Shown piece after piece: positions 55,133 to 63,998 of a DNA stretch of 64,000 nucleotides. Made by a program: the position numbers and the translations under genes. Within the stretch, counting starts at the first letter, position 1, and every line of letters begins with the position of its first letter. Below the pieces are notes generated by a model, which made no database searches, had not been told where the DNA came from, and was given only the letters and a program-made list of their open reading frames with translations. Origin of the DNA: JBMNGO01 sp050949885 (GTDB lineage: Bacteria; Bacillota; Syntrophomonadia; Syntrophomonadales; Syntrophomonadaceae). The stretch is taken from assembly GCA_050949885.1 (NCBI GenBank), contig JBMNGO010000001.1:372001-436000 (forward strand), in the 5' to 3' direction.

Positions 55133-55965
55133 CGGCCATCACCTCCAGAACAGCAGCGTTGCATGGCGATAATCTCTTCTTCACGGAACATTCTGGCTCG
55201 GGATTCGGCAATAGACCAATCTACCAGGTGTCCATCAAATTCAGGTCCGTCTACACAGGCAAATTTAGTTTCTTTCCCTATAGATACTCTGCAAGCACCA
55301 CACATTCCAGTACCGTCAACCATGATAGGGTTAAGGCTCACAGTCGTTTTTATGCCAAACGGCCTTGTTATATCCGCTACTGCTTTCATCATGCCCAGGG
55401 GTCCGATAGCCATGACCATATCAATCTTGCTATGGTTATGAATAATTTCTTGCAAGACATGAGTAACAGGCCCTTGGTGTCCTGCCGATCCATCATCTGT
55501 GGCTATATGCAAGCTATCGCTGAACGCCTGCATTTCTTTCGTAAGAATTAAATGTGCCCTACTGCGTGCTCCAATTATGGAAACAACCATATTCCCAGCC
55601 TGTTTCAAAGCTCTGGCTATAGGAAAAACGGGAGCAATCCCTACCCCCCCGCCTATGCAAATCACATTACCCACTTTCTTAATTTCGGACGGCATTCCCA
55701 GGGGGCCAACTATACCCAAAACACAGTCTCCTTGGGCTAATTTCCCAAGTTCATAAGTAGTTCTGCCCACTTCCTGAAAAATCAGGGTAATGCTGCCCCT
55801 CTGCCGATCAAAATCGGCAATGGTTAATGGAATCCTTTCTCCTCTTTCATCTATACGCAGAATAATAAACTGTCCAGGCTGAGCCTTTGCAGCGATCGGT
55901 GGTGCTGCTACCTCAAGCATTTTAATTGCAGGAGCTAAAATCTCTTGTTTTACTATTGGATACAA
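55114..55965 (-). CDS. nfnA: NADH-dependent ferredoxin:NADP oxidoreductase subunit NfnA
   Basis: 283 aa ferredoxin-reductase-like protein with a FAD domain (RIPLTIADFD), an NAD domain (IGGGVGIAPVFPIA) and a C-terminal 2Fe-2S site (MCGACRVSIG and FACVDGPEFDGHLVD). The latter block is diagnostic for NfnA. TTG start after GAGGAGGG. It directly precedes and overlaps nfnB. It is unusual to find it inside a beta-oxidation operon. Confidence 0.93.
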   Translation of the reverse strand: MYPIVKQEILAPAIKMLEVAAPPIAAKAQPGQFIILRIDERGERIPLTIADFDRQRGSITLIFQEVGRTTYELGKLAQGDCVLGIVGPLGMPSEIKKVGNVICIGGGVGIAPVFPIARALKQAGNMVVSIIGARSRAHLILTKEMQAFSDSLHIATDDGSAGHQGPVTHVLQEIIHNHSKIDMVMAIGPLGMMKAVADITRPFGIKTTVSLNPIMVDGTGMCGACRVSIGKETKFACVDGPEFDGHLVDWSIAESRARMFREEEIIAMQRCCSGGDGRCQTPR

Positions 55966-56012
55966 TTCTGTCCCTCCTCTCTTAAAAACCTGGACATTCT
56001 CATATATAATGC

Positions 56013-56870
56013 CTAACTATTGGTGATGGTTATCGCGCTGTACAACTCAGGGCGCCGATCCTTGAATATATCAAACTCATATTCCCCCGGTTTGATTATG
56101 CTTCCTTTGGAACGCGCCTTGGTGAGTTGCAGGTCAGCATAAATAATTTCTTCGCTATCAGCAGAAGCTTGGGCCAGAATCGCGCCATTAGTGTCAACAA
56201 TTGAACTTCTTCCGATAAACTGTGTTCCTCTCTCAACTCCGGTTCTGCTGGCCGCCACAAGAAAAACTCTATTTTCTACAGCCCGGGCAGAAAATAAGTA
56301 GTCTATGTGAGCTTCAGCTCCTACGGGTAAGTTAGCGATATCAACAATAATATCTGCACCTTGTAAAGCAAGAATCCGGCAGGGTTCGGGGAAACGCAAA
56401 TCATAGCAAATAACCATCCCTATCCGGCCTATCTCAGTGGGATAAACCGTATACTCCAAATTCCCTTTACAGGTGAAACGGTCAACCCCCAGGTATATCA
56501 TGTGGGTTTTCCTATATTTGCCCACTATCCCCTCCGGCCCAATCAACACAGAGGTATTAAATAATTCATCCTGTTCCAATTCCAGTAAACCAACTACAAC
56601 ATATACACCGAGCTCCTGCGCCTTTCTAATGATGGCTTCCGTACTTGGGCCGGGTACCTCTTCTGCATGCAGTTTGGCCTCGCTGCTCTGGTTGAAACAA
56701 TATCCAGTTAATTCAGCCTCGCTAAACACAATGAGTTTAGCTCCTTGTTGGGCTGCCAGGCTTACTTGGTTCAGTACCCGGTTAAGATTCTGCTCCTTAT
56801 TTCCAATAAGGGGGTTGGTTTGAACAGCCGCTACCTTAACTACATCAGGATTGTTTGGACTATAGTTCAT
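56013..56870 (-). CDS. Carbon-nitrogen hydrolase (nitrilase superfamily)
   Basis: 285 aa. The catalytic triad is visible: Glu in VFSEAELTGY, Lys in YRKTHMIYLG and Cys in VICYDLRFPEP. The family cuts amides or nitriles. Substrate is unknown. It sits between the CoA-transferase and nfnA genes on the same strand, so it may release a carboxylic acid that feeds the operon. AAGGAGGG before the ATG. Confidence 0.9.
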   Translation of the reverse strand: MNYSPNNPDVVKVAAVQTNPLIGNKEQNLNRVLNQVSLAAQQGAKLIVFSEAELTGYCFNQSSEAKLHAEEVPGPSTEAIIRKAQELGVYVVVGLLELEQDELFNTSVLIGPEGIVGKYRKTHMIYLGVDRFTCKGNLEYTVYPTEIGRIGMVICYDLRFPEPCRILALQGADIIVDIANLPVGAEAHIDYLFSARAVENRVFLVAASRTGVERGTQFIGRSSIVDTNGAILAQASADSEEIIYADLQLTKARSKGSIIKPGEYEFDIFKDRRPELYSAITITNS

Positions 56871-56912
56871 ATCAGTCCCTCCTTAATATTTACCGCCCAA
56901 ATCAAGCAAAAC

Positions 56913-58142
56913 TTAGGAATTCTTCTTGGCCCTGGTAATGAAGCCGTCTCCAATTATGCCCTGTTCAACCATGTCAGATATTTCTTGTTCACTGAATCCC
57001 TGTTCAAGAAGCAATTCCTTGGTGTGTTGTCCCTTGAAGGGGGGTGGCAGTTCAGCCAATGCATCATAGGCCGAAAACTTGATGGGATTGCCGGGCAGCT
57101 TTATTTTACCGGCAGTGGCATGTTCAAATTCGACCAACATGTTGCGTGCCTTGGTATTTTCACTCTCGCAAATTTGAGGCACCTCCAGGATGGGGGCCAC
57201 GGCTACACGGGCATCTCTTAGCATCTTGACCATTTCATCCACGGTGTAGTTTTTCATCCAGTTGTTTATAAATGCGGTCATTTCCTCAATATTTGCCATT
57301 CTGGCTGCATTGCAGTTAAATTTCGGGTCCTTGGCCATTTCCGGCACACCCATTAAATTGCACATGTTCCCCCACAGTTTCTCATTGGAGGCAACAACAC
57401 AGACATAACCATCTTTACAGGTATAGACGTCATATGGTGAACCATCCGGGTGGCGACTGCCCTGTCTTTTGGTAGGTCTTTGGCATATGGTATAGGCTGG
57501 AACGTTATTTTCCAGACAGGTGAATATACAATCAACCAGGGAAACGTCGATATGCTGCCCCTCACCAGTAAGATTACGGTAGTTTAAGGCGCCCAGTAAT
57601 CCTATACAACCATAAAGGCCAGCAATTACATCACCTATCGATGATCCTACCCTTAATGGCATATCTGGATAACCAGTAATACTCATTAATCCACCCATGG
57701 CCTGGGCAAGCATATCATAGCCGGGAAGCTTGCTATAAGGTCCATATTGCCCAAATGCCGAGATGGATAGATAAATGATGTCAGGTTTAACTTTTTTGCA
57801 ATCTTCATAACCTACAGACAACTTATCAGCGACCCCGGGAGCAAAGTTCTCCAATACAAAATCTGCTTGGGAGACGAAATTATAAAATATCTCACGCGCC
57901 GTTGGTTCCCGGAGATTTAGTTCTATACTTCTTTTACCGCGGTTAAGCCCTATAAAATAGGTAGATTCTTCTGTTCCCGGAGCAAAGGGAGGCCAACTTC
58001 TTTCATTGGTGTTGGGTCCAGCGTCTTCTATTTTTACTATTTCGGCTCCCATATCAGCCAGGATTTGACTGCAAAATGGTCCGGTATATACGCGGGTAAG
58101 GTCAACCACTTTTACCCCATCCAAAATCTTGGCCTTTTTCAT
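56913..58142 (-). CDS. Family III CoA-transferase (CaiB/BaiF)
   Basis: About 409 aa. The N-terminus GVKVVDLTRVYTGPFCSQILADMG and the block FIGLNRGKRSIELNL are typical. Further on, ENFAPGVADKLSVGYED contains the family Asp region. It moves CoA to an acid, often with succinyl-CoA as donor. Start ATG 58142 with GGAGG ahead. The acid that enters this operon is not identified. Confidence 0.92.
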   Translation of the reverse strand: MKKAKILDGVKVVDLTRVYTGPFCSQILADMGAEIVKIEDAGPNTNERSWPPFAPGTEESTYFIGLNRGKRSIELNLREPTAREIFYNFVSQADFVLENFAPGVADKLSVGYEDCKKVKPDIIYLSISAFGQYGPYSKLPGYDMLAQAMGGLMSITGYPDMPLRVGSSIGDVIAGLYGCIGLLGALNYRNLTGEGQHIDVSLVDCIFTCLENNVPAYTICQRPTKRQGSRHPDGSPYDVYTCKDGYVCVVASNEKLWGNMCNLMGVPEMAKDPKFNCNAARMANIEEMTAFINNWMKNYTVDEMVKMLRDARVAVAPILEVPQICESENTKARNMLVEFEHATAGKIKLPGNPIKFSAYDALAELPPPFKGQHTKELLLEQGFSEQEISDMVEQGIIGDGFITRAKKNS

Positions 58143-58253
58143 TTGGCATTCCTCCATTCTATTTAATACTTGTCAATGAAACGGGCTGGTGGGAAGAGCC
58201 CCCGGGAGCGGGGCCTGCTCTCTTCCGCCAACCAGCATTTTGCATTGATCTGT

Positions 58254-59564
58254 TTACTGTTCAACCCAGATAATAGCTCCTCCGCCCTGGGTTAATCCCC
58301 CACAGATCGCACAGGCTGCAAAGCCCCCGCCATTTTCTTTAAGATTATAAGCAGCTGTCATCATCACTCGCGCACCACTTGCGGTATTGGCATGGCCTAC
58401 AGCAATAGCGCTCCCATTAACATTCAACTTTTTCTTCAGTTCTTGGTATTTGGCAGGATCATAATCAAGAATAGGCTGGGAAGACGCTTCTTTTACCATT
58501 TCTTTATAGCTGCTTTTTAAGAACCGGTTATTCGCCAGGAGCTTGGTGGAAACCAGGGGAACACAAGCAAAAGCTTCGTTTATTTCTATAAATTTCATAT
58601 CCTCAATTGTTAAACCCGTATCGTCCAGGCACTTCTTAATGGCGAAGGCTGGTGATACTGGCATAATCCGAGGAGCAAGCGCTATAGAAGATGTTTTTAC
58701 AACTGTATAGACTGGCTCTATTCCTAATTTCTCCGCTTTTTCACGGGTAGTAATTATCTGAGCTGTTGCTCCATCATTCATCCCCGGAGCATTACCGGCT
58801 GTACAGGTCGGATTGTCAAAAATGGGCTTCAGCTTGGCCAGATCCTGCAGGGTTACATCCGGCCTGTATTGTTCGTCTTTATCCAATATTTTTGAAGATA
58901 TTACATTTCCTTTTTTGTCCTTTTTGGTCAGTTCCAATGGAACCATCTCGTGCTTGAAAAATCCTCTCTCCCAGGCTTTACCGTAATTCTGGTGACTGGC
59001 CAGAGCAAACTCATCCTGTTCCTCGCGGGATACTCCATATTCCAAAGCAACATTACCCGAATCTACTGCCACTGGAGCGTAATCTTTGTATCCCAGGGGA
59101 ATAATGGGATCTTCAACCAGGAAAGAAGAATGGCGTTTGCCTTCCCATCTAATACCTCGCAGCAGGAAAGGCACTGTGCTAAAGCTAGTTGCGCCGCCGG
59201 TCAGGACAATATCAGCCTCTTTTAACTTGATGCTGCGCATCCCGTAATGAACGGTAGTCATTCCAGAAATACAGGCCTGGTCGTAATATAAAGATGGTTT
59301 TTCCGGCGGAATTCCTGCTTTGATCATGCTCTGGCGTGCTATTACGGGAGTATAAGGATCTTTGCAGTTGGTAGTATCGCCACAGCCCCACCAAACTTCG
59401 TCAATCAGTTCCGGATCCAGCTGAATTCTATCCATTGCGTTCTTCATAGCTATAGCTCCTAGATCGTATATATCAATATCTTTCATGGATCCCCCAAAAC
59501 GCCCAAAGGGAGTTCGTACAGCACTTATTACCACTATGTCATCTTTGCTCTTTTTAAAACTCAT
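58254..59564 (-). CDS. Thiolase (acetyl-CoA acetyltransferase-like)
   Basis: 436 aa, longer than the usual 390-400. The nucleophile cysteine is in YDQACISGMTT. The C-terminal catalytic site is CAICGGLTQGGG. Between them, the usual GHPxGxSG block reads AVGHANTASGAR, and an insert of about 35 residues precedes it (KSSYKEMVKEASSQPIL). It would release acetyl-CoA from a 3-oxoacyl-CoA. The altered motif suggests an uncommon substrate. AAGGAGTG precedes the ATG. Confidence 0.9.
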   Translation of the reverse strand: MSFKKSKDDIVVISAVRTPFGRFGGSMKDIDIYDLGAIAMKNAMDRIQLDPELIDEVWWGCGDTTNCKDPYTPVIARQSMIKAGIPPEKPSLYYDQACISGMTTVHYGMRSIKLKEADIVLTGGATSFSTVPFLLRGIRWEGKRHSSFLVEDPIIPLGYKDYAPVAVDSGNVALEYGVSREEQDEFALASHQNYGKAWERGFFKHEMVPLELTKKDKKGNVISSKILDKDEQYRPDVTLQDLAKLKPIFDNPTCTAGNAPGMNDGATAQIITTREKAEKLGIEPVYTVVKTSSIALAPRIMPVSPAFAIKKCLDDTGLTIEDMKFIEINEAFACVPLVSTKLLANNRFLKSSYKEMVKEASSQPILDYDPAKYQELKKKLNVNGSAIAVGHANTASGARVMMTAAYNLKENGGGFAACAICGGLTQGGGAIIWVEQ

Positions 59565-59588
59565 ATTTTCACTCCTTCTATGAAAAAA

Positions 59589-60374
59589 TTACTGTGCAAC
59601 CCAGCCCCCATCAACACTAAGAATAACACCGGTACAATAACTGGCTCCTGGTGACGCCAGGAATAAGGTTGCTGCCTTCAATTCATCATTGCCGCCGAAA
59701 CGGCGCATAGGGACATATTGCAGCATTAGCTCCTCGCTTTTTTCCAGGGTTCCTTGGGTCATTTTGCTTGGGAACCAGCCTGGTGCCAAAGCATTAACAG
59801 TAATGTTGTAATCAGCCCATTTAACTGCTAAATCTTTGGTTAGGCCGGCTATAGCGGCTTTACTGGTCTGGTAGGCAACTGCATCCATAATGGCTGCTGG
59901 CGCACCTACAAAAGCCGCCAGTGAGGCCAAATTAATAATCCGCCCGTATCTTTGTTTGGCCATTATCTGCCCGGCTTTCTGTGCCATAAGCCAGGAACCG
60001 GTAATATTTGTATCTATTACTTTTTTCCACCCTTCCAGCGGATACTCTAGTGAAGGCGCGCCCCAGGTAGCGCCAGAATTATTCACTAAAATATCTACCC
60101 GGCCAAATTCTTGCATTACCAGGTCATATAACGAATCTATTTCTTCAGGTTTGCTTACATCCACACGTGCTGGTAATACTTTTACTCCCAATTCACTTTC
60201 CATAGTTAGTGCTGCTTCCCTGCACCTGTCCAGCTTCCTGGCTGCCAGAACCAGGTTGGCACCGGCTTCGCCAAGGGCATACGCCATTTGCACTCCTATG
60301 CCAGCCGCTCCACCGGTTACTATAGCTACCTGCCCTGATAAGTCAAATAGTTCCTTGATATGCCTCACTGCCAT
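59589..60374 (-). CDS. Short-chain dehydrogenase/reductase
   Basis: 261 aa. TGGAAGIG binds NAD(P), VNNSGATWG is the core block, and the catalytic Tyr-Lys is in AYQTSKAAI. The C-terminus CTGVILSVDGGW is typical. A 3-hydroxyacyl-CoA or related alcohol is the likely substrate from context. It lies between hbd and thiolase genes. GAAAGGAGG precedes the ATG. Confidence 0.9.
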   Translation of the reverse strand: MAVRHIKELFDLSGQVAIVTGGAAGIGVQMAYALGEAGANLVLAARKLDRCREAALTMESELGVKVLPARVDVSKPEEIDSLYDLVMQEFGRVDILVNNSGATWGAPSLEYPLEGWKKVIDTNITGSWLMAQKAGQIMAKQRYGRIINLASLAAFVGAPAAIMDAVAYQTSKAAIAGLTKDLAVKWADYNITVNALAPGWFPSKMTQGTLEKSEELMLQYVPMRRFGGNDELKAATLFLASPGASYCTGVILSVDGGWVAQ

Positions 60375-60394
60375 AAACCTCCTTTCTTCTTTGT

Positions 60395-61243
60395 CTAGTC
60401 GTAGGAATAGAACCCTTTTCCAGTTTTTTGACCAAGCAATCCAGCCAACACTCTCTTCTTAAGAAGCGGGTGCGGCTTATATTTCTCTCCAAAGTCCCGG
60501 GCCATGGTCTCCATCCCATGCATAGCAATTTCAGCACCAACCAGGTCTAACAACTTGCAAGGCCCCATTGGGTGACCCGCGCATAAAACCATGGCTCGAT
60601 CAATATCCTCGGGAGAATTGCCTTCTTGCACCAGTTTTACTGCTTCGTTCATTAAAACATCCAGGAGCCGGCTCACAATAAAGCCAGCATAGTCAACAGC
60701 AATGGCAGGCTCTTTGCCCAGCTTTTTGACATAATCCAAAGTGGTTTTCATAGTTTCATCAGAAGTTAGCTGGCCTCTTATTACTTCAACTCCTTTCATT
60801 AGCGGAACTGGATTCATAAAATGTATGCCAATAACTTTGTCTCCCCGTTTAGTAGCACTTGCAATTTCCGTAATAGGGATGGCAGAGGTATTGCTTCCCA
60901 AAATAGCTTCCGGCTTACATAAACGATCAAAATCAGCAAACATCTTTTGTTTTAATTCCAGATTTTCAAATACGCATTCCACCACCAGATCAGCATTTTT
61001 ACATGCGGTTTCTAGATCTGCGGTGGTTTTTATTTTATTTAGAGCCAGGGCCATATCGGCTTCTGATACCTTGCCTTTTGCCATCAACTTTTTCAAGCTT
61101 CTTTCTATATCAGTTACAGCCTTATGAAGTGCTGCTTCTGCAACATCATTCAATAAAACCACATACCCCGCCAGAGCACTTATCTGCGCAATACCACTCC
61201 CCATTACGCCAGCGCCAATAATTGAAATTTGTTTTACTTCCAT
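60395..61243 (-). CDS. hbd: 3-hydroxybutyryl-CoA dehydrogenase
   Basis: 282 aa. The NAD-binding motif is GAGVMGSGIAQ. The catalytic His region is IGIHFMNPVPLMKGVEVI, and the C-terminal domain reads SRLLDVLMNEAVKLVQEG and LDLVGAEIAMHGME. It oxidises 3-hydroxyacyl-CoA to 3-oxoacyl-CoA. GGGTGG lies before the ATG. It precedes the SDR gene by 20 bases. Confidence 0.95.
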   Translation of the reverse strand: MEVKQISIIGAGVMGSGIAQISALAGYVVLLNDVAEAALHKAVTDIERSLKKLMAKGKVSEADMALALNKIKTTADLETACKNADLVVECVFENLELKQKMFADFDRLCKPEAILGSNTSAIPITEIASATKRGDKVIGIHFMNPVPLMKGVEVIRGQLTSDETMKTTLDYVKKLGKEPAIAVDYAGFIVSRLLDVLMNEAVKLVQEGNSPEDIDRAMVLCAGHPMGPCKLLDLVGAEIAMHGMETMARDFGEKYKPHPLLKKRVLAGLLGQKTGKGFYSYD

Positions 61244-61316
61244 CTTTCTACCACCCTTTCATATGCATTTATTAATGACCCGGTACTACGGCTCCATATC
61301 CCGGAGTTCACAGTGA

Positions 61317-61345
61317 GCTTAAGACGGTTTTCCTTCGGAAAACTA
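61317..61345 (-). promoter_or_regulatory. Stem-loop between crt and hbd
   Basis: GTTTTCC and GGAAAAC pair tightly around a 3-4 base loop at about 61329-61345, without a T-run. It may stabilise message ends within the operon. Confidence 0.45.
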
Positions 61346-61369
61346 GACAGTCAATGGTACACAATAAAA

Positions 61370-62170
61370 CTAACTTCCGCAAAATTCCGGTTTCCTTTTT
61401 TCTACGAAAGCGTTAAGCCCTTCCTGGCCATCCTTGGTGGCAAAACAAGCTGCAAACAATTCGATTTCACTTTTTAATGCAGTATCCAAATCCATGGCGA
61501 GTCCCGCGTCAACAGCAGCCTTGGCCAGAGACAGTGTAACCGGCGAATTCCTCCCCATGCTTTTCGCCATATTTATTGCTTTTTCTAGGAGCTGTTCATG
61601 AGCCACAACCTGATTAACCAGCCCAATCTCATAAGCCCTTTGAGCATCAATGGCCTCTCCGCTGTAAATCATCTCTTTGGCTCTTCCCACACCAATCAGC
61701 CGTGCCAGTCTCTGGGTTCCACCTCCTCCCGGAATAATTCCCAGTTTAATTTCCGGTTGTCCCATTTTGGCCTTTTGCGAAGCTATCCGAATGTCACAAC
61801 ACATGGCCACTTCAAGTCCTCCACCAAATGCATACCCATTTATGGCTGCAATAGTTGGTTTGGGGAATTTTGCAATGGCTTGCTGAGTCCTGTTAACCAA
61901 TAGAGCAAATTTCCTGGCCTCTATCAGTGACAGTTTGGACATTTCCGAAACGTCTGAACCGGCAGCAAAAGCCTTTTCTCCCGCACCCGTTATGATAACC
62001 ACTCTTACTTCTTCATCATCCTTCATAACCGAAAAAGCTTGCTCCAATTCAGCAAAAACTTCTGAATTTAAGGCATTAAGAACCTTCGGCCGATTTATTA
62101 CAACTATCATTATGTTGTCTTGGAGGTTGCATTGAATATTTTTGAAGCTGTATAACACTCTCTTTTCCAC
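61370..62170 (-). CDS. crt: Enoyl-CoA hydratase (crotonase)
   Basis: 266 aa crotonase-fold enzyme. The oxyanion hole regions are KAFAAGSDVSEM and NGYAFGGGLEVAMCCD; the catalytic Glu is in MGQPEIKLGIIPGGGGTQRL. It adds water to trans-2-enoyl-CoA. The start is GTG 62170 with AAGGAAGGGG directly ahead. The first 95 bases overlap the 3' end of maoC in another frame, which is unusual. Confidence 0.92.
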   Translation of the reverse strand: MEKRVLYSFKNIQCNLQDNIMIVVINRPKVLNALNSEVFAELEQAFSVMKDDEEVRVVIITGAGEKAFAAGSDVSEMSKLSLIEARKFALLVNRTQQAIAKFPKPTIAAINGYAFGGGLEVAMCCDIRIASQKAKMGQPEIKLGIIPGGGGTQRLARLIGVGRAKEMIYSGEAIDAQRAYEIGLVNQVVAHEQLLEKAINMAKSMGRNSPVTLSLAKAAVDAGLAMDLDTALKSEIELFAACFATKDGQEGLNAFVEKRKPEFCGS

Positions 62171-62606
62171 CCCCTTCCTTTCTAGGCATTACCAGCGATT
62201 CGCCCTCAATAACCACCTGGCCTTTCTGATTTATGCAAAGGGTTTTAAGCTTTACTCGATTTTTTCCCTCATCCTTTTCAATCACTTCAACTATTGCAGT
62301 TATGGTATCACCAATAAACACCGGCTTTAAAAAACGGCATTCTTGCTGCAAATAGATTACCCCCGGACCCGGTAGTTTGGTTCCCAAAACATTTGATATA
62401 AATCCTATGGACAAAACCCCATGTGCAATTCTCTGCCCAAAAAGAGTATTCTTGGCATATTCCATGTCTATGTGCACCGGATTCATATCCCCGGAAAGCC
62501 CTGCATAAAGATATACATCACTTTCCGTTACAGTTTTAGAGAACTGGGCCTTGTCGCCTATAGCAATTTCCTTGATGGTTTTACCGCCCCAAGCAGCCGG
62601 TTCCAT
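62076..62606 (-). CDS. MaoC-like (R)-specific enoyl-CoA hydratase
   Basis: 176 aa. The hydratase-2 motif is YAGLSGDMNPVHIDMEYA, with catalytic Asp and His. The hot-dog fold ends at about residue 147, and the last 30 residues read over the start of crt. It hydrates enoyl-CoAs to the R-hydroxy form, opposite to Crt. AAGGGGGG precedes the ATG. It is the first gene of the operon. Confidence 0.9.
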   Translation of the reverse strand: MEPAAWGGKTIKEIAIGDKAQFSKTVTESDVYLYAGLSGDMNPVHIDMEYAKNTLFGQRIAHGVLSIGFISNVLGTKLPGPGVIYLQQECRFLKPVFIGDTITAIVEVIEKDEGKNRVKLKTLCINQKGQVVIEGESLVMPRKEGGGKESVIQLQKYSMQPPRQHNDSCNKSAEGS

Positions 62607-63001
62607 TTAATTCCCCCCTTGTATTTGGTTTTATTTACTTTATTTTGCAATAACCATACCAGGATTGAATTTTGTGGCTAATTTTTTTTGTTATCGGATA
62701 TAGCGCGGTTCTGTGAATAAAAAGTCTTTTTAATAAAACCAAAAAACCATTGGCGTATAAAATTGATACATACTAACCCGATACATAGTGTCCCAATTTG
62801 AAGCAAGCACTGATAAGGGAGGGCACAATATTAATGAAGGGGAAATGACCTTATTGTGTGGAACGGTGCTTCTTAAACGCAGAATAGAAAGTTGAGAAAT
62901 GCAGCAGCCAAATCAAAGGGGCAAATAATAATATCTAATCACTATGGCACATTTTTTGCATAACAATTAATTAGAAGTTAGCCTAAAGGCAGGTCCTTTT
63001 A
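62607..63001. other. Divergent regulatory region between maoC and nadK
   Basis: About 395 bases that should drive both the beta-oxidation operon and the NAD kinase. The direct repeat GATACATA occurs at 62765-62772 and 62780-62787, 15 bases apart. CACAATA (62824-62830) and TATTGTG (62852-62858) form an inverted pair. These may be operator sites. No gene or terminator seen. Confidence 0.45.
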
Positions 63002-63817
63002 GTGAAGAAAATAGGTATTGTTGTAAATAGCGATAAACCCCAAACGCAGATTTTTTCTAAAATTATTAAGCAAAAACTTTTAGAAAAGAAAATTAAGGTA
63101 TGGGTGGAAAGCGATTTGGTTAGCAGCGGCAATCAGAACGATTCCGACCTGATTATCATTCTTGGAGGGGACGGGACTGTTTTAAGGGCCTTTCACCATT
63201 ATGGCAAATTGGAAATTCCTTTTATGTGTATCAATTTTGGTAAAATGGGTTTTTTGAGCGCCATCGAACCTGAAGAAGCGATAGATTTTCTTCCTCAAAT
63301 TTTTAAAAGGCAGTTTTTGTTGAGCGAGCGTCTACCCATAAGGGTGTCGGTTGAAAGAGAAGGGAATGTAGTATTTCACGACTTTGCGCTAAACGATCTG
63401 GTAATACGATCTAAATCACCATCACTATCCAGACAGAAAATCGTTATCAATAATTTCGACTGTTTTTGTTTTGAAGGAGATGGCCTAATATGTGCAACTT
63501 CCACAGGTTCCACTGGTTATGCTCTTTCCGCTGGCGGCTGTATAGTTGATCCACTGCTGGATGTTCTAATTATTAGTCCCTTATGCTCAGTTAAAACATA
63601 TATAAGGCCTTTCGTTTTAGGTCTTAACAACAGTATAAAAATTATTTGTCAGGACTTAGTTCCCTGCGCCACCTTGACAATTGACGGCAGAGAGCATAAC
63701 TATCTGATAAAGGAAGATGTTATTACCATCAGTCCAGCTCCGTTTAAAGCCAAAATAGTCCAGTTAAAACAAGGACGTTATTTCCAACTGTTACAATCAA
63801 GGCTAAAACTTGGTTAA
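63002..63817 (+). CDS. nadK: NAD kinase
   Basis: 271 aa. It makes NADP from NAD with ATP. The GGDGT motif is in IIILGGDGTVLRA, and the conserved block CATSTGSTGYALSAGG follows; NFGKMGFLS is also typical. Start GTG with AGG upstream. It is divergent from the beta-oxidation operon that carries nfnAB, which links both to the NADP supply. Whether this is the cell's only NAD kinase is unknown. Confidence 0.92.
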   Translation: MKKIGIVVNSDKPQTQIFSKIIKQKLLEKKIKVWVESDLVSSGNQNDSDLIIILGGDGTVLRAFHHYGKLEIPFMCINFGKMGFLSAIEPEEAIDFLPQIFKRQFLLSERLPIRVSVEREGNVVFHDFALNDLVIRSKSPSLSRQKIVINNFDCFCFEGDGLICATSTGSTGYALSAGGCIVDPLLDVLIISPLCSVKTYIRPFVLGLNNSIKIICQDLVPCATLTIDGREHNYLIKEDVITISPAPFKAKIVQLKQGRYFQLLQSRLKLG

Positions 63818-63836
63818 CCAAAAGGAGGGCCAAAAC

Positions 63837-63998
63837 ATGAACTTATCATGCAAATGGTGTGGGAAACCGAATTCAAACGGCATTCTGTGTATAAGATGTT
63901 TAAGAATTCATGATGCAATACTCAAGGGTGTAGTAGGAGTAGTATTTATACTAGCCATTATTAGTTTTATCTATTATTACAAATTATTTATTGCTTGA
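63837..63998 (+). CDS. Small zinc-ribbon membrane protein
   Basis: 53 aa. Two cysteine pairs, CKWCGK and CIRC, could bind zinc at the N-terminus. One membrane helix follows (about 28-48). Start ATG 63837 with AAAGGAGGG ahead; a longer frame from 63810 overlaps nadK. It is co-directional with nadK after 19 bases. Function is not known. Confidence 0.65.
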   Translation: MNLSCKWCGKPNSNGILCIRCLRIHDAILKGVVGVVFILAIISFIYYYKLFIA

